The notes under the pieces are model-generated. The model saw nothing but the letters and a program-made list of their open reading frames with translations. It ran no database searches and had not been told where the DNA came from. A stretch of 64,000 bases of DNA from Myrmaecium sp. VS I D KN 1 (lineage: Eukaryota; Ascomycota; Dothideomycetes; Valsariales; Valsariaceae): the NCBI GenBank assembly GCA_019775845.1, contig JADQAV010000016.1:246021-310020 (forward strand), in the 5' to 3' direction. Made by a program: the position numbers and the translations under genes. This document shows positions 22,585 through 32,969 of the stretch, one piece after another (within the stretch, counting starts at the first letter, position 1; every line of letters starts with the position of its first letter).

Positions 22585-23536
22585 TCAAGCCTTGGACCGC
22601 TTCGACTTGCTCCCCTTAGCCCGAGTTGCAGTACGCTGGAACGCTTCCTCCGGCGGTTCATCCTCCGCTTCTCTCTTCCGTCTGCTCTTGGGAGCATACT
22701 TCGCCTCCAGATCAGCCAGGAAGTTACCCCCTCTCGCCTTCTGCCTCTGCTGAATCAACGCTGCGAGAGCGGCCTCTCCATCGTCCTTTTTGCCCTTGCC
22801 GTTCCCAAACAGCTTCTCCTTGACTCCCAACTTCTCCGCCAACTCCATCGCCTCCTTCCCATCGCGCTTAGCGCGCTCGATCCTCGCCTTCCGCTTCTTC
22901 GCCGGCTCCTTAGTGTACTTATCGAACGGCGGCACGCCACCCTTCTCAATGGCCTCATCGATGATCTTGCGAAACCGCTCGTCATCCTCAAGTGGATCGC
23001 TCAGCATGACAACCTCATAGATCCGATCCATATCGCCCTCATGCTCGCGGTAGGCCTCCAGCAGCGCCTCCCGCTCCTCCTCGCTCGCCTTGTACTCCGC
23101 CTTGAACTTCTCGATCGACTCGGGCGTGATGACGTCCTCGAACTGGGCCCGGTAGAAGCTGGCCCAGTCGAAGACGTCGTCGTCGTCCAGGTGCGCGGAT
23201 TCTTCGGTATGGCCGGTCAGGTCGTAGCGCTTGCGGCGCCGGTCGTCCGACAGGATCGCGTACGCGAAGGCGATCTCTTGGAAGGTTTTGTGGGCGGCGT
23301 CTTTGTCTTCGGGCTTAGCCTTGTCTGTGATTACAGGTCAGTACTATGACAGTTGAATTCTGGTATGCCAACGTACCTGGATGGTGCTGCAGCGCTGCCT
23401 TGCGGTAGGCCTTCTTCACTTGGTCGGCCGTGGCATCTTTCTGGAGGCCAAGCACCTGATAGGGATCAATTTGTGTCGGCGGTTCCTCGTCGATGAGATC
23501 TTCGGTGTTTTTCGTCTCCTTCTGCTTGCGCGGCAT
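22585..23536 (-). CDS. J-domain protein of the DNAJC9 type
   Basis: Exons 23377-23536 and 22585-23324 (minus) join in frame to 299 aa. A J domain lies at residues ~23-90: IDPYQVLGLQKDATADQVKK, then the HPD tripeptide at 52-54, whose Asp codon is split by the 52-nt intron. FAYAILSDDRRRKRYDLTG follows. After it come DDVFDWASFYRAQF and the acidic/basic helical region DPLEDDERFRKIIDEAIEKG, both features of DNAJC9, a nuclear J-protein that in animals is a histone H3-H4 co-chaperone. The C-terminus is Lys/Arg-rich (GSKSKRSKA), probably a nuclear localisation signal. The 5' end faces the deaminase gene across only 230 bp. Confidence 0.9.
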
Positions 23537-23766
23537 TTTGAGGGTGTATCAACTCTTTGAGATTCAGAAAAGTGGAGGAGTGCCTGACGTGCCGAAAGTG
23601 TCGAGCGCAAGATGACCTCGGGAGACGCGTTCTGGCGGAAAGATGACGCGCCAGCGCGACAGGGTCCCCGACAATTTGCCGCCTTCCCCTCCTCATCATC
23701 ATCGGCATCGATGCAGCTCCCGCCAGCTACAAGCTGCTACCCACCGTTCCGCAAAGCCATTGCACC
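23537..23766. promoter_or_regulatory. Short divergent promoter between J-protein and deaminase genes
   Basis: Only 230 bp separate the two start codons, so both genes must share promoter space. No TATA box is evident. Confidence 0.45.
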
Positions 23767-24443
23767 ATGAGCTTACACCGCCGCCTCGGGCTCTCCCAAG
23801 CGGAGATCGACCACGCCCGAACCTGCCACCGACTGCCCATGGAATTCTGCATCGAGCAGGCCCGGCGCGCCGTCGCCTTGCCCACCAACTACCGCGTCGG
23901 CGCCGCCATTCTCTCCGAGGAGCAGCTCGTCCTCACGTACGGCTACACGAACGAGCGCCCGGGCAACACGCACGCCGAGCAGGTCTGCCTGCAGAAGGTC
24001 GGCGAGATGGCCTTGCCCGCGGTGCCGGAGGAGGAGGCTGGCGGGAAGCTGCCGGACAACTGCACGCTGTACACCACGATGGAGCCGTGCGCGAAGCGGT
24101 TGAGCGGTCAGATGTCGTGCGTGGACCGGATCATCCGGGCTGGAAAGATCAAGCGGGTGGTGTTCGGGTTGAAGGAGCCGGATATCTTCGTGAGTGGGGA
24201 TTATCTCAGCGAAGGGAGGAAGCGGTTGCAAGAAGCGGGTATCGAGGTGATCCACTATCCGGGTTTCGAGGACGAGATCCTGGAAGTTGCAACGGCTGGA
24301 CATGTGAAAGAGGGCAAGCAGGACGATAAGGCTGCAGAGGGCAAGCAGGCGGCTACGGAGGGTATGCCAATCATCTCGTGTCAGGCGATGAAGCCACGAT
24401 CGTATACAGCGTATGCTAATTACCCCATTTATACACAGCATGA
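23767..24443 (+). CDS. DRAP-deaminase-like CMP/dCMP-type zinc deaminase
   Basis: The preferred model is exons 23767-24361 and 24439-24443, giving 199 aa ending TEA-stop. The catalytic zinc site is clear: H69-A-E71 in GNTHAEQ and P107-C108 ... C118 in TMEPCAKRLSGQMSC. NYRVGAAIL, YGYTNERPGN, KEPDIFV and a terminal EVATAGH follow. This matches the fungal family related to the C-terminal deaminase half of yeast Rib2, which deaminates diaminohydroxy-ribosylaminopyrimidine phosphate in riboflavin synthesis. Here it stands alone, without the pseudouridine synthase half. The terminal intron (24362-24438) has GTATGC, a perfect GCTAAT branch and ACAG acceptor. Without splicing the frame stays open to 24543 (258 aa), with a tail unlike the family. 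The start CACCATGA at 23767 is good. Confidence 0.85.
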
Positions 24444-24576
24444 CCCCCAAAGACGACTGTTTGTACAAAGGCCCAAAATCCCAAAATCACCCCCAAACGC
24501 CAATTCCGATGCAGATATGCTCCATGACTCAATAAAACCGTAAAGCCATTACGTCGTCCCACCTCGGTTTCCCTTG

Positions 24577-25338
24577 TCACCACCACCACAATCCCCACGC
24601 CATCTGGGACAGCAACATCGCCATCTCAACCCACCACACCTCTCGTCCGCCCAATCTTCCAGCACCCGCCTGGACGATCAGCACTCTCCCACAGGAACCC
24701 GCGCGGTCCTTGGGCGTGTCCCCGACGTTCTCCATCGTCAACGTCGTACAATATCCCGTCACTTCCGCGCCGGGCGTCACATATTTCGTCGTCGCCTGCG
24801 CAGCAGCCACCTGTTGCGTCGTCGTCGTCACCACCTGCTGCACCGTCACCGTCACGGTCGATACGGGCGACGCGGCGGCGCCTCCGCACGTGCTGCCCGA
24901 GGGACAGCAGGCCACTGCCACGCTACCTCCGCTGATGGCCTGGCAGGTGGTCGAAGATGGACAGCACCTACGAAACCCAAGAGTCAGCAATGGAACACGC
25001 AGAAGACCGAGGGAAGGTTCCGTTCGGAGGAACACGGAGAAAGCAACGTACCAAGAAGAATACCCAATACTCGCACAGCTGACAGGGCACTGGGACGCCG
25101 ACAGGTAGTTCGCCGGGTTCTGCGTCCACTCCTGCCCGTTCTGCCCGCAGACGTAGATGGCGCCGCTGAAGGGCGCGTACACGGAGTCCGGCACCGGCAG
25201 CGCTTCTGGGTGCGGGAACGGGAACGCCTCCGGAGCGGCGAGGAGGGGGTGCGCGAAGAGCGCGTGGAGGAGGAGGATGGGTGGGGAGAGTTGGCCGGTC
25301 CGGCGGCTCCTGGACTGCGGGTTTAGGTGGGAGAACAT
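24577..25338 (-). CDS. Small secreted Cys/Thr-rich protein
   Basis: Exons 25052-25338 and 24577-24967 (minus) join in frame to 225 aa. The N-terminus has a basic start, a hydrophobic core (PPILLLHALFAHPLLAA) and an Ala-rich cleavage zone: a signal peptide. The mature part has a cysteine-spaced region (YVCGQNGQEW, QCPVSCASIG, WCCPSSTTCQAI, CCPSGSTCGG), then a Thr/Val-rich stretch likely to be O-glycosylated, and a hydrophobic C-terminus with many Trp residues. The 84-nt intron is a multiple of three and carries no stop, so a retained form would also be translatable; splice signals (GTACGT, TGCTGAC, CGTAG) favour removal. I do not recognise a named family. The Cys pattern resembles fungal cell-wall-associated or effector-like secreted proteins. 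It is convergent with the deaminase gene. Confidence 0.7.
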   Translation of the reverse strand: MFSHLNPQSRSRRTGQLSPPILLLHALFAHPLLAAPEAFPFPHPEALPVPDSVYAPFSGAIYVCGQNGQEWTQNPANYLSASQCPVSCASIGYSSWYVAFSVFLRTEPSLGLLRVPLLTLGFRRCCPSSTTCQAISGGSVAVACCPSGSTCGGAAASPVSTVTVTVQQVVTTTTQQVAAAQATTKYVTPGAEVTGYCTTLTMENVGDTPKDRAGSCGRVLIVQAGAGRLGGREVWWVEMAMLLSQMAWGLWWW

Positions 25339-27222
25339 GGTTCTGGATGGGTTTGGTTGTCTTTGGTGTATGTGTATGTGGGATCCTGTGGTCGGGTCGA
25401 GTTCGCGCGACGTCCGAGGTATCACTCCCCCGATCAAGATCGTTCAGTGTGGTCCGTCGCTTGTATGGAGGATCGCTGGTATGAAGAATGATATTCCTTC
25501 CGAGAGTGTGCAGTTATTGTTCCAGTGCTCTTCCTTCGCCAATCCGATATGCAGTTCTCTGCGCAAAAAGAATGGCTGACCGGGCGCAGAGCGTGTGTTG
25601 CGGCAGGCGCGGGGACGGGAGAACGATGGTGGGTGGCTGGTCACTGCTGACGGGGGGTTGTATGGAGCAAGGACGCAGCTCCCAAGCGGTGTATAGCCAG
25701 ATAACAATAGTCGTAGCAGTAATCGAGAAAGGATGTTCAAAGATGTTCACAAGGGAAAAGAGAAGGAGGAGAGAAAGGTACGGAGGAGAGAAAGAAAGAG
25801 AGAGAACGTGAGCGAGAAGAGCTGCAGGCACAGCTGACATACATGCATGCAGTATGGACCGAACATGGATGCTATTCAGTACCCAACCAATGCCATACTA
25901 CTACATAAATAGGTACATCACAGACCATCGATATCTAGGCAGATCGGGCGAAAGAAGGAAAAAAGGAAAGAATCCACGCAATCGCAAATGCAGCCGCCGC
26001 CGCCGCCGTCGGCGGTGTGATTCGGTTTCTTTTTCTACTCTCCAGTGTATTTTGGATAACGATGTCTTGAGGTAGCAGCCAGCTTCGGGCTGTTTGGGCC
26101 CGTGGCCGGGCGGGCAGGAGCCGGAAGTGGAACAAAGCTTGGATATCATGCATGGATGGACATCGCCCACATCGCCTTGTTCATTGGGGGATCTCCCGTC
26201 CACGGGCTGACTCGAGTCTTCCAATGCTAAGAGTCCGGCCCGACCGGATGACCCCCTGTCCTTTGCCTTTCGCGAGGCTGGGGACGGGGAGGAGGAGAGC
26301 TGAGAAAGCACGGGAAGTTGAGCGATGGAAGTTGCGGACTCGCCTAACGAAGAGTCGCATTATTTTACTTCACCCTTTCCGCTCCATAACGCAATCCATA
26401 TCCATATCAAGTTCACCAAGTCTAACCTCAACTGTCCTCCCAGAAGTCACCTTCTTTAAGGTGCGCAACGGTCCGTCCGGGAGGGTCGTCGAGGGCGGTG
26501 AGGCGCTGTCAGAAACGGACGGGAGGTGGTAACGGTTTCTGTGGGGAAAGAGAGCTCGAGCTTGCGATGCTCGTGCTCGCCGCCCGGCTATTTCGGTGGC
26601 TGGGGAAGGAAGTGGAGAAGAAGACGAAGAGGATGAATGGGTGGCTGGTAAAGAGATAGACAGACAAATGGCCGAGCGGCTGTGTACACCCCACCATGGA
26701 TATCTCCCTGCTTCCGCCTCAACATCCAAGTCGAGACGATGGACTTGTTGCCTTGATTTCAAGCGGAAGACTCTGGCTCCTCCAGCTGACAGAAGGGGGA
26801 ACCCGACCGGGCGCTGCGCAAGCAAACGAGCAACAAAGCCGGAAACAGGCGGGAAAAAATCCGACTGCAAGGCAATCCATAGCAGGCCATGGTTACCTTA
26901 CTCTTCACCGTCATCTTGCGGCGAGCACCAATGCGCAGCTGACGAGTAGGACGTGTCTATCGCACTCGGTCAGTGATCCGGGAAGACTCGTGGCCTGCCT
27001 GAGGTTCTTCAGCCTCGTCCCAGCCCCACTCCCAGCCTCACCGAAGCCAGCGGTGTACGGCATCACGGGTGTCACGGTAGAAATGGGACTGCGGGTGGGC
27101 AGGCAATTCTTCACGCCTGCTACACCACGCCCTCTCATCCCATACCCTAGGAGAGAATAAAAAGAAAGCCTGTAGAATCAAGAGCGACAACTATCAGCCG
27201 CATCAAAAAATCAAAAAGATAA
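25339..27222. other. Intergenic region, no gene recognised
   Basis: About 1.9 kb. Open frames here are short and lack family features. GCC/GGC-rich simple sequence lies near 25985-26015 and purine-rich sequence near 25740-25810. A poorly conserved gene cannot be excluded. Confidence 0.4.
27205..27217 (-). terminator. RNA polymerase III terminator after tRNA-Phe
   Basis: On the minus strand the sequence after the tRNA-Phe 3' end contains T5 (27213-27217) and T6 (27205-27210), the usual Pol III stop. Confidence 0.75.
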
Positions 27223-27338
27223 TGCAGCTTCTGTGGATCGAACACAGTACCTCCAGATACCGCACAGAAAGTGTATGCTTGTAGGCGAAACCGAAGTGAG
27301 ACTTCAGTCTGGCGCTCTCCCAAGTGAGCTAAAGCTGC
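27223..27338 (-). tRNA. tRNA-Phe (GAA) with 43-nt intron
   Basis: The mature 73-nt sequence folds fully. The acceptor GCAGCTT pairs with AAGCTGC, with A as discriminator. The D arm is GCTC/GAGC, the anticodon stem CCAGA/TCTGG with loop CTGAAGA (anticodon GAA), and the T arm CTGTG-TTCGATC-CACAG. A 43-nt intron sits one base after the anticodon, the canonical place. It contains TTC, which could pair with the anticodon as in other eukaryotic pre-tRNAs. It lies 34 bp downstream of tRNA-Gln in the same orientation. Confidence 0.96.
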
Positions 27339-27372
27339 TGTTGTTGTTGTTCGCCTGATAAACAGGCGCCCA

Positions 27373-27443
27373 GGTCTCGCCCGGAATCGAACCGGGATTT
27401 AGGGAATCAGAATCCCTCGTGATGACCATTACACTACGAAACC
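27373..27443 (-). tRNA. tRNA-Gln (CUG), intronless
   Basis: 71 nt fold as a complete cloverleaf. The acceptor GGTTTCG pairs with CGAGACC. The D arm GTGTAATGGTCATCAC follows, then anticodon stem AGGGA/TCCCT with loop TTCTGAT (anticodon CUG) and T arm CCCGG-TTCGATT-CCGGG. Box A and box B promoters are internal. No T run of four or more follows it before the tRNA-Phe gene. Confidence 0.96.
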
Positions 27444-28070
27444 GATTCACGGTTGTGGTTGGGTGGATGAAAGGAAATGGCCGGTAGGGTTTATGAGTTT
27501 TTGGGTGGTGTGGGTCGTGGTGGTTAGCGAGGTTAGCGAGCTGCCCCCCCATCGGTCGTTGTGAATTCGGGAAGGCGGCGTCGGGAGAGGGCATGGTAGG
27601 AAAAGCAGGTGGTAATTACTGCAGGATGAGTACTTAGGCAGAACATAGAGAAGATGTGTTCGGTCATACGGCGGACAGCTTGTGGGCTGTTTTGGTGATT
27701 GTTGAATTCGACGGTTGGAATAGGAGCCGAAAAGCTTCATCCAAATTAATTAAAAAAAAAAAATTATTGCTCACACACGCAAAACACAAAAGGAGAGGCA
27801 CCCGTCAGTGGAAAGGAATGGGATTGACCGAAACCTATATTTTAATGAGCCAGGGAGCAAGAACCTCTGGAAGAAAGAAATATTCAATGATCTAACTTCG
27901 CTGCCGCTCATACAACAAGGTCTATCTATATAATCAAAACGATCTACAGCCAGGACACTGGCAATCATCCCCACCAGTCTACAGAAAAAGCCTCTCTACG
28001 TCGGAACGCAAGAAAACCCCCACCGATCACTCACCTTCTTCCTCCCAAACATGCCCCTCACCACCGCCAG

Positions 28071-28795
28071 TCAGTTCGCCAGCCTCCGATTCCTCTTCCT
28101 CCAGCTCTGGACCCCCTGATCGATCTCCCCCACCGTCATCCCATCCCGCAGCAACCACATCACCACCCCCAACGTCTCCACATTCCGATTCCGGCTCTCG
28201 TCATCAAAGAACAGCATCTCCTCATACGGCAGGCCCGTCGCCTTCTGCAGCTTCTGAAAATGCTGCCGCTTGTCCCCCGGGAAGATCTCCAGGTGATCGA
28301 AGAGCTCGATCGCCTTCACGTCGCCGCCGCCGGGCCCGCCGTGCGGGATTTGTAGCAGCCGCAGCATCTGCCGGCCCAGTTCGGGCGCGCACGTTCGCGA
28401 TGCCGCCGCGATCTTGATGCCTTTCTCTCGTGCCTATAACAACGTGTGTGCCGTGTGAGCGTATTGACCCTACATAGCCACCAACCCACCAACCACGTCT
28501 TCGCCTGACGAAGAAGGGAGAAAAAGTCACTTACAGCGACGAGAATGCCCCCGACATCATGGTAAAACCCAAACGCCTCTCCATACTTGTCCTTGACCTT
28601 GCGGCCCCCTTCCACCGCCTTGAGCGGGGGCGTCACGTGCGTGTCCACCCAGAACGGCCAGAGGGTATAGTCGAGGTCGAACACGATCAGCTTCGGCAGC
28701 GGCAGCCCATCCGAAAACGTCTGGGGTACGGGCACGTCGGAAGGGAGAGCGGTGGTGGGGGTGGTGTCCGCGGTGCTGGACGCGGGGCGGGGCAT
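28071..28795 (-). CDS. Magnesium-dependent phosphatase 1-like HAD phosphatase
   Basis: Exons 28535-28795 and 28071-28433 (minus) join in frame to 207 aa. HAD motif I is LIVFDLDYTLWPFWVD (Asp40, Asp42), followed by THVTPPL. Next come motif II in IKIAAASRTCAPELGR and motif IV EEMLFFDDESRNRNVETLGV. These are the signatures of MDP-1 (acid phosphatase type, PF12689). MDP-1 dephosphorylates protein phosphotyrosine and small substrates in vitro; a role in repairing protein glycation products is proposed in animals. The start at 28795 (MPRPASS) is just upstream of the domain. An in-frame ATG at 28867 would add 24 residues that could act as a mitochondrial signal. The 101-nt intron separates motifs I and II. 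Confidence 0.88.
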
Positions 28796-29360
28796 GGCGG
28801 CGGAATGGGCGACGCTGCTGACGCGCAGCAATTTGACGGTCAGGGGTATCGGGAGGAAGGTGATCACGAGAGACAGATTTATTGAAAGAGGGGAGATGAG
28901 ATGTCGATTCAGTGGGGGTGTTGGCGCTGCGGAAGAGACAAATTAGATGTATAATGTTTGGCAAAATGGATGGCGATTTTCGAGCTGATTTGATCGGCGG
29001 CGATCGAATCAAGGGTCTCATAGGGCTGAGGGATGATGTCACTAGTTCAGGCACAGTTTCATATCTGACTAACTCCCGAAAGCTTGACTTTTGGTAACAT
29101 GGCATGTTTTGGGATTTGACTCGTTACCATATGGCCCTTTGTGCTGCCATGAAGCCCATGCTAAGAAGGCGGAGTTTCGCCCTACTGCCCGATATTCATC
29201 GGAGCGGGGACATTCGAAGACTCTTCAAGGAGCGTGGTTTTGCAACCTCTGTACTGTTCAATTTTTCCGATGATACCTACTGATACCACTGACCTTGGGA
29301 AATTTTAGCTGAATATGATGTGCCGTGCGAGAAACGAACGGCGTTGGATCGCTAAAGCAA
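28796..29360. other. Intergenic region upstream of MDP-1-like gene
   Basis: Promoter of the phosphatase gene and 3' flank of the LRR gene, both on the minus strand. Nothing else is recognised. Confidence 0.45.
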
Positions 29361-31250
29361 TCACAGCTCAACCTCATATTCCAGACACTTCAGGCTCTCG
29401 AGCACCGACCAGATCTGGTAACTCTTGTCCTTGCATAAGATCTGCCTTTCGCTGAGCAGATTGTTCCGGTCAGCTGCGTAGCGCACAACACTGCCCAATT
29501 GAACTTTGCTGAGTATGCAACGCGCCCCGGCTGCTTCAGCGACAATGTTGCGCCACAGTTGGAGCGGGAGCTTTCCCGGCAAAGTGGGGTCTCTTACTTC
29601 TCGCCCATACCGATCTATCGTCCCTGGAAGCAGATTTGCGCGAAATTTGGCGACCTTCTTTTGGAAGAGCAGGCCGGGCTCACCGACATCTGCGCGGCAA
29701 GAATCTAGGGTATGATCTTTCACGACAGGTGGCACCGGTTTGATAGTCGCGCTTGTTACGCTGAAAACGGAATCGTTGGCTCCTGTAGGTGCAGCGACCA
29801 GGAGGGACGCATACGTATGTGTCATAAGATTCGTCGATGAAGTAGTGTTGGTATGAGACGCGCCAGTCCGGAGTGTCATCTTATAGATTGGAACAGAGTC
29901 GTATATATGCTCGCGCAGGAGCATAACTCGAGCATAGACGAGCATTCGTAGTGCTGCTCCCCATAACTCGACCTTCGATGCGCCGAAATCGTCGATAGTA
30001 GCCCTTTGGATCTTCTTACGACTACTCCCTAAGTCGGAAGCTGTTTCGGAAGCCACTGTCACATTGGGCAAACCGCGTAGCCTATCGTTAATGGACGCCT
30101 TCCGGCTGTGGTGGCTCAGTACGGAAGTTACGAGTAGGGTGAAAGCACTTACCCTTCCTGATTTTCATGCGCGAATGAAGGGCTGATATTCTCCGCTAAG
30201 GTACTATAGACCTCTGCAGTCCCGACGACGTTGTTTTGGCGAACTAAGCTAGCTTGTTCCAGCAGCTTGAAAGCCGGCCGTGAAAGACCGTTGTTTTCGG
30301 AGTAGTCGATACCCAAACGGTTTTTCAGCTGGAAGTCGTCCCCCGCCCTGTGGATAGCGGTCCCGCTGACACGAAGAGTGTTAAGCAATTGCTCCGGATA
30401 GCAGTGTTCGGCAAGGATGTAGGAGAGATGGAGCGCGCCGCAGTCAGACATGGCACAATTCCTGAAGATGAGGTAGGGCACAGAGCGCAAACCATATTGC
30501 GGTCTGGCAGTCGGTGGCTTCAACCACAGTGCCTCCGGTTGCAAAGGTCCAATTGTGCGGGTTGCCAACGTGTTTGTGGCACCCTTCTCCTCCAAGAGGC
30601 CGGCACTGGTTCCGTGAGTGTTGCCACAACCATTCATATCTGCATTCCTCGGGCTATATCTGGAATAGGCTCGAAGCAGTACCTCAAACGCACGTGGGTC
30701 AGAGAACTTATTTCCGGTGAAGTCCAGCTTGCGTAACTGTCGGCAATTCTCGAGGGACTCCACAAATGTCTCCCATGCTTTCAGGGCATCGTCGGACGGC
30801 ACGGAAATCTCATTCCCGGATAGGTCAAGAGTCCGAAGTTCGTGCCCTGCAACACGAACTACAGTCGCCAACGATCTCAGAGAAGCCCAGGAGAGGCCAT
30901 TTTCCGATAGGTCTAGCTCTTCCAACCTGACGTGAGGTGCACCTTGTCGTAGCCCTGCAACTAGTTCGCTTAAGCCCTCGTCGGTCAGTCTCTTACCATG
31001 GAGGTTAAGCTCCAAAGGCACTTTCTCGCGTTGTGCTGGCGTCGACTTCTTGGAGACTTGCTTCCGCTGAGACAGAATCAGCGCTGCAGATAAAGCGAAA
31101 CGTATTTCACTGTACTTACGATGTCCTTCGCAACGATCTGGCCGAGCTTGACGCCTTCGGACTTGCGCTGTGCAGAGTGGTCAGCTGATTGCATGTGCGC
31201 ATGTGTGCGCGAAATGAACAACGAACGTTGGTGTAGTTGAATCGCCCCAT
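29361..31250 (-). CDS. Fungal leucine-rich-repeat protein of unknown function
   Basis: Four exons (minus): 31227-31250 (24 nt), 31120-31167 (48 nt), 30153-31066 and 29361-30105, joined in frame to 576 aa. The start MGRFNYTNRKSEGVKLGQIV resembles many Pezizomycotina LRR proteins. Ribonuclease-inhibitor-type LRRs follow: VPLELNLHGKRLTDEGLSEL, LEELDLSENGLSW, LRTLDLSGNEISV, LRKLDFTGNKFSD, LIFRNCAMSDCGALHLSYIL and NTLRVSGTAIHRAG. The C-terminal ~240 residues have no clear domain; they include Lys/Arg-rich segments and a moderately hydrophobic stretch (ALRMLVYARVMLL). The protein is probably an intracellular scaffold. No experimental function is known to me. The short first exons depend on splice signals and on the match to family N-termini. 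Confidence 0.82.
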
Positions 31251-32969
31251 GGTCGATGTCGTTCAGCTCGACAGCGAGGGCCAGGTTTCATGAGCAAGGG
31301 TGGGTGTAAAGTGAGAATGTTTGCTGAGGTGAGGCAGTGTTTAGAAGTCGAGGTGGGAAGGCGCAAACAGCGGACGCGGGTTGAGCAAACAGAAAACGGA
31401 AGCCTGCACATGTCTGTTGCCGGCAAGTCGGACATTGCTGGAAGGGGATCGAAATGTGAAGACTGAAGTGACCCTTCGAAACTTTCACAGTTGCTGCGTG
31501 AATGAAGCTGCACAGCTTGGAGAGCTCGACGACATCACCTGTGCTAATTCACCAAGCCGGGCCTGGGACTACCGTCGTTGACAGTCCTCCTATAAGAAAC
31601 TCTGGTAGCCACGGCTCCAGATGCCTGTGAGTAAGTAAATAGGTAGGCTTGCACACAGCGAGCACAGCCGTTTGTGAAGATGGCCTGAATGCTAAGTTAC
31701 TGCGTCCACACATGCTGCCATTTCTACCTCAAGGTACCTACGTAGTGTAAGTACATGAATGGTGGTACGCGAACGAGATACAACTTTCACGTGCCCACGT
31801 GAAAAAGGGCCAAAGAGCTTCCAGGTTGCTTCGTCGGATTCCAGAATGCCGTGTTGAGGTTCACGGCATGAAGGTCCACAGCTGCGCTTTGAGAAAAGAC
31901 AGTGGGGCACTCTAGGACGCTGCTCACCGTCTTTGACCTACATATCTGCCTCCAAGGCTTTTCACTTCCGATGACGGCTCCGCAATGACCTATACCCTCA
32001 ATAGTAGGTAGGTTATCAGATATTCCCTACCAGCCACCGTGTTCGTGCAGGTTAGCCCGGTGTTTTAGAAGACTCACAGAGCACGCTCGCCAAGTCCTGT
32101 GAGCCACATGCGCTGCTACACACCGACGCCTCCGACAAGGGCACTGTGCGCCTCACCCGGAGCCGTGCCTACCCCAGGCCCTTCGAGAGGCTCATGACGA
32201 AGTCACGATAACGTTAGTCGCGGTGTCTCGGACGGGGAGGGCTGCGGATGAGAATCGGTGGCTGACACCAATGCGGGGAAAACCTGGGGAAGGAAAGACA
32301 TCAGCAGGCCCGCTAATATAGGTCACCTCTTGTACTATATCCTCTAGCTGCTTCCTCATACCCCTTGCCTTGATCGCTTCCCCTCCCGCATCCCGATGCT
32401 GCCGGAGATGCTGCTCGCATCGTGTGACGAGGACAGTCCGGAGCCATGTCTGCGTCAACCTTCGCTGGCGGCCCTGCGTCAGGAGCCTTGCTCTTCGCTA
32501 CGATACGGCACGGCACGGCCTTGGTTTCCCTTGGTCGCCATCACCGCAGTCTCCTAGGCCAACCGACCGCTCACACATGCGAGCTGCTGGTCTACAGTAG
32601 GAACCAAGGCTGCTAGCCGCTGCATGCCGTTCTCGTCAGGCCAATCGCGTTGAATGCTGTCCTACAACCCTGTCGGACGGCCTTTTCGAAAGGCCTACCG
32701 GGAGGCGCCTTGTGATTTAAGGTAGTAGATAGCCTCCAACCCCCCTACAGGCCACGATCTTGCATGGCCAAGTCATGCGCGGTTTCTCTTCGTCGCAGCA
32801 CAACTTCACTTGGGCGCGACTACGACATCGAGCTGCGCCTGGTGTGCCGTGTCCACGGTTGTGTTGTTCGGGCATAAAAGAGCGTGTGCGGGATGCCTCT
32901 GGAAACACCGTCCGAAGGGTCACCGTGTGTTGTTGTCCCAAGTGCAAGCGTTTGAGTCAGCCTGCAGAG
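31251..32969. other. Divergent intergenic region
   Basis: About 1.7 kb between the LRR gene and the alpha-glucosidase gene. No ORF with family features is seen. It has short TAGGTAGG-type motifs, as elsewhere in the window. Confidence 0.45.
32873..32880 (+). promoter_or_regulatory. Possible TATA-like element of the alpha-glucosidase gene
   Basis: CATAAAAG lies 90 bp before the start codon at 32970, a plausible TATA position. No other element supports it. Confidence 0.3.
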
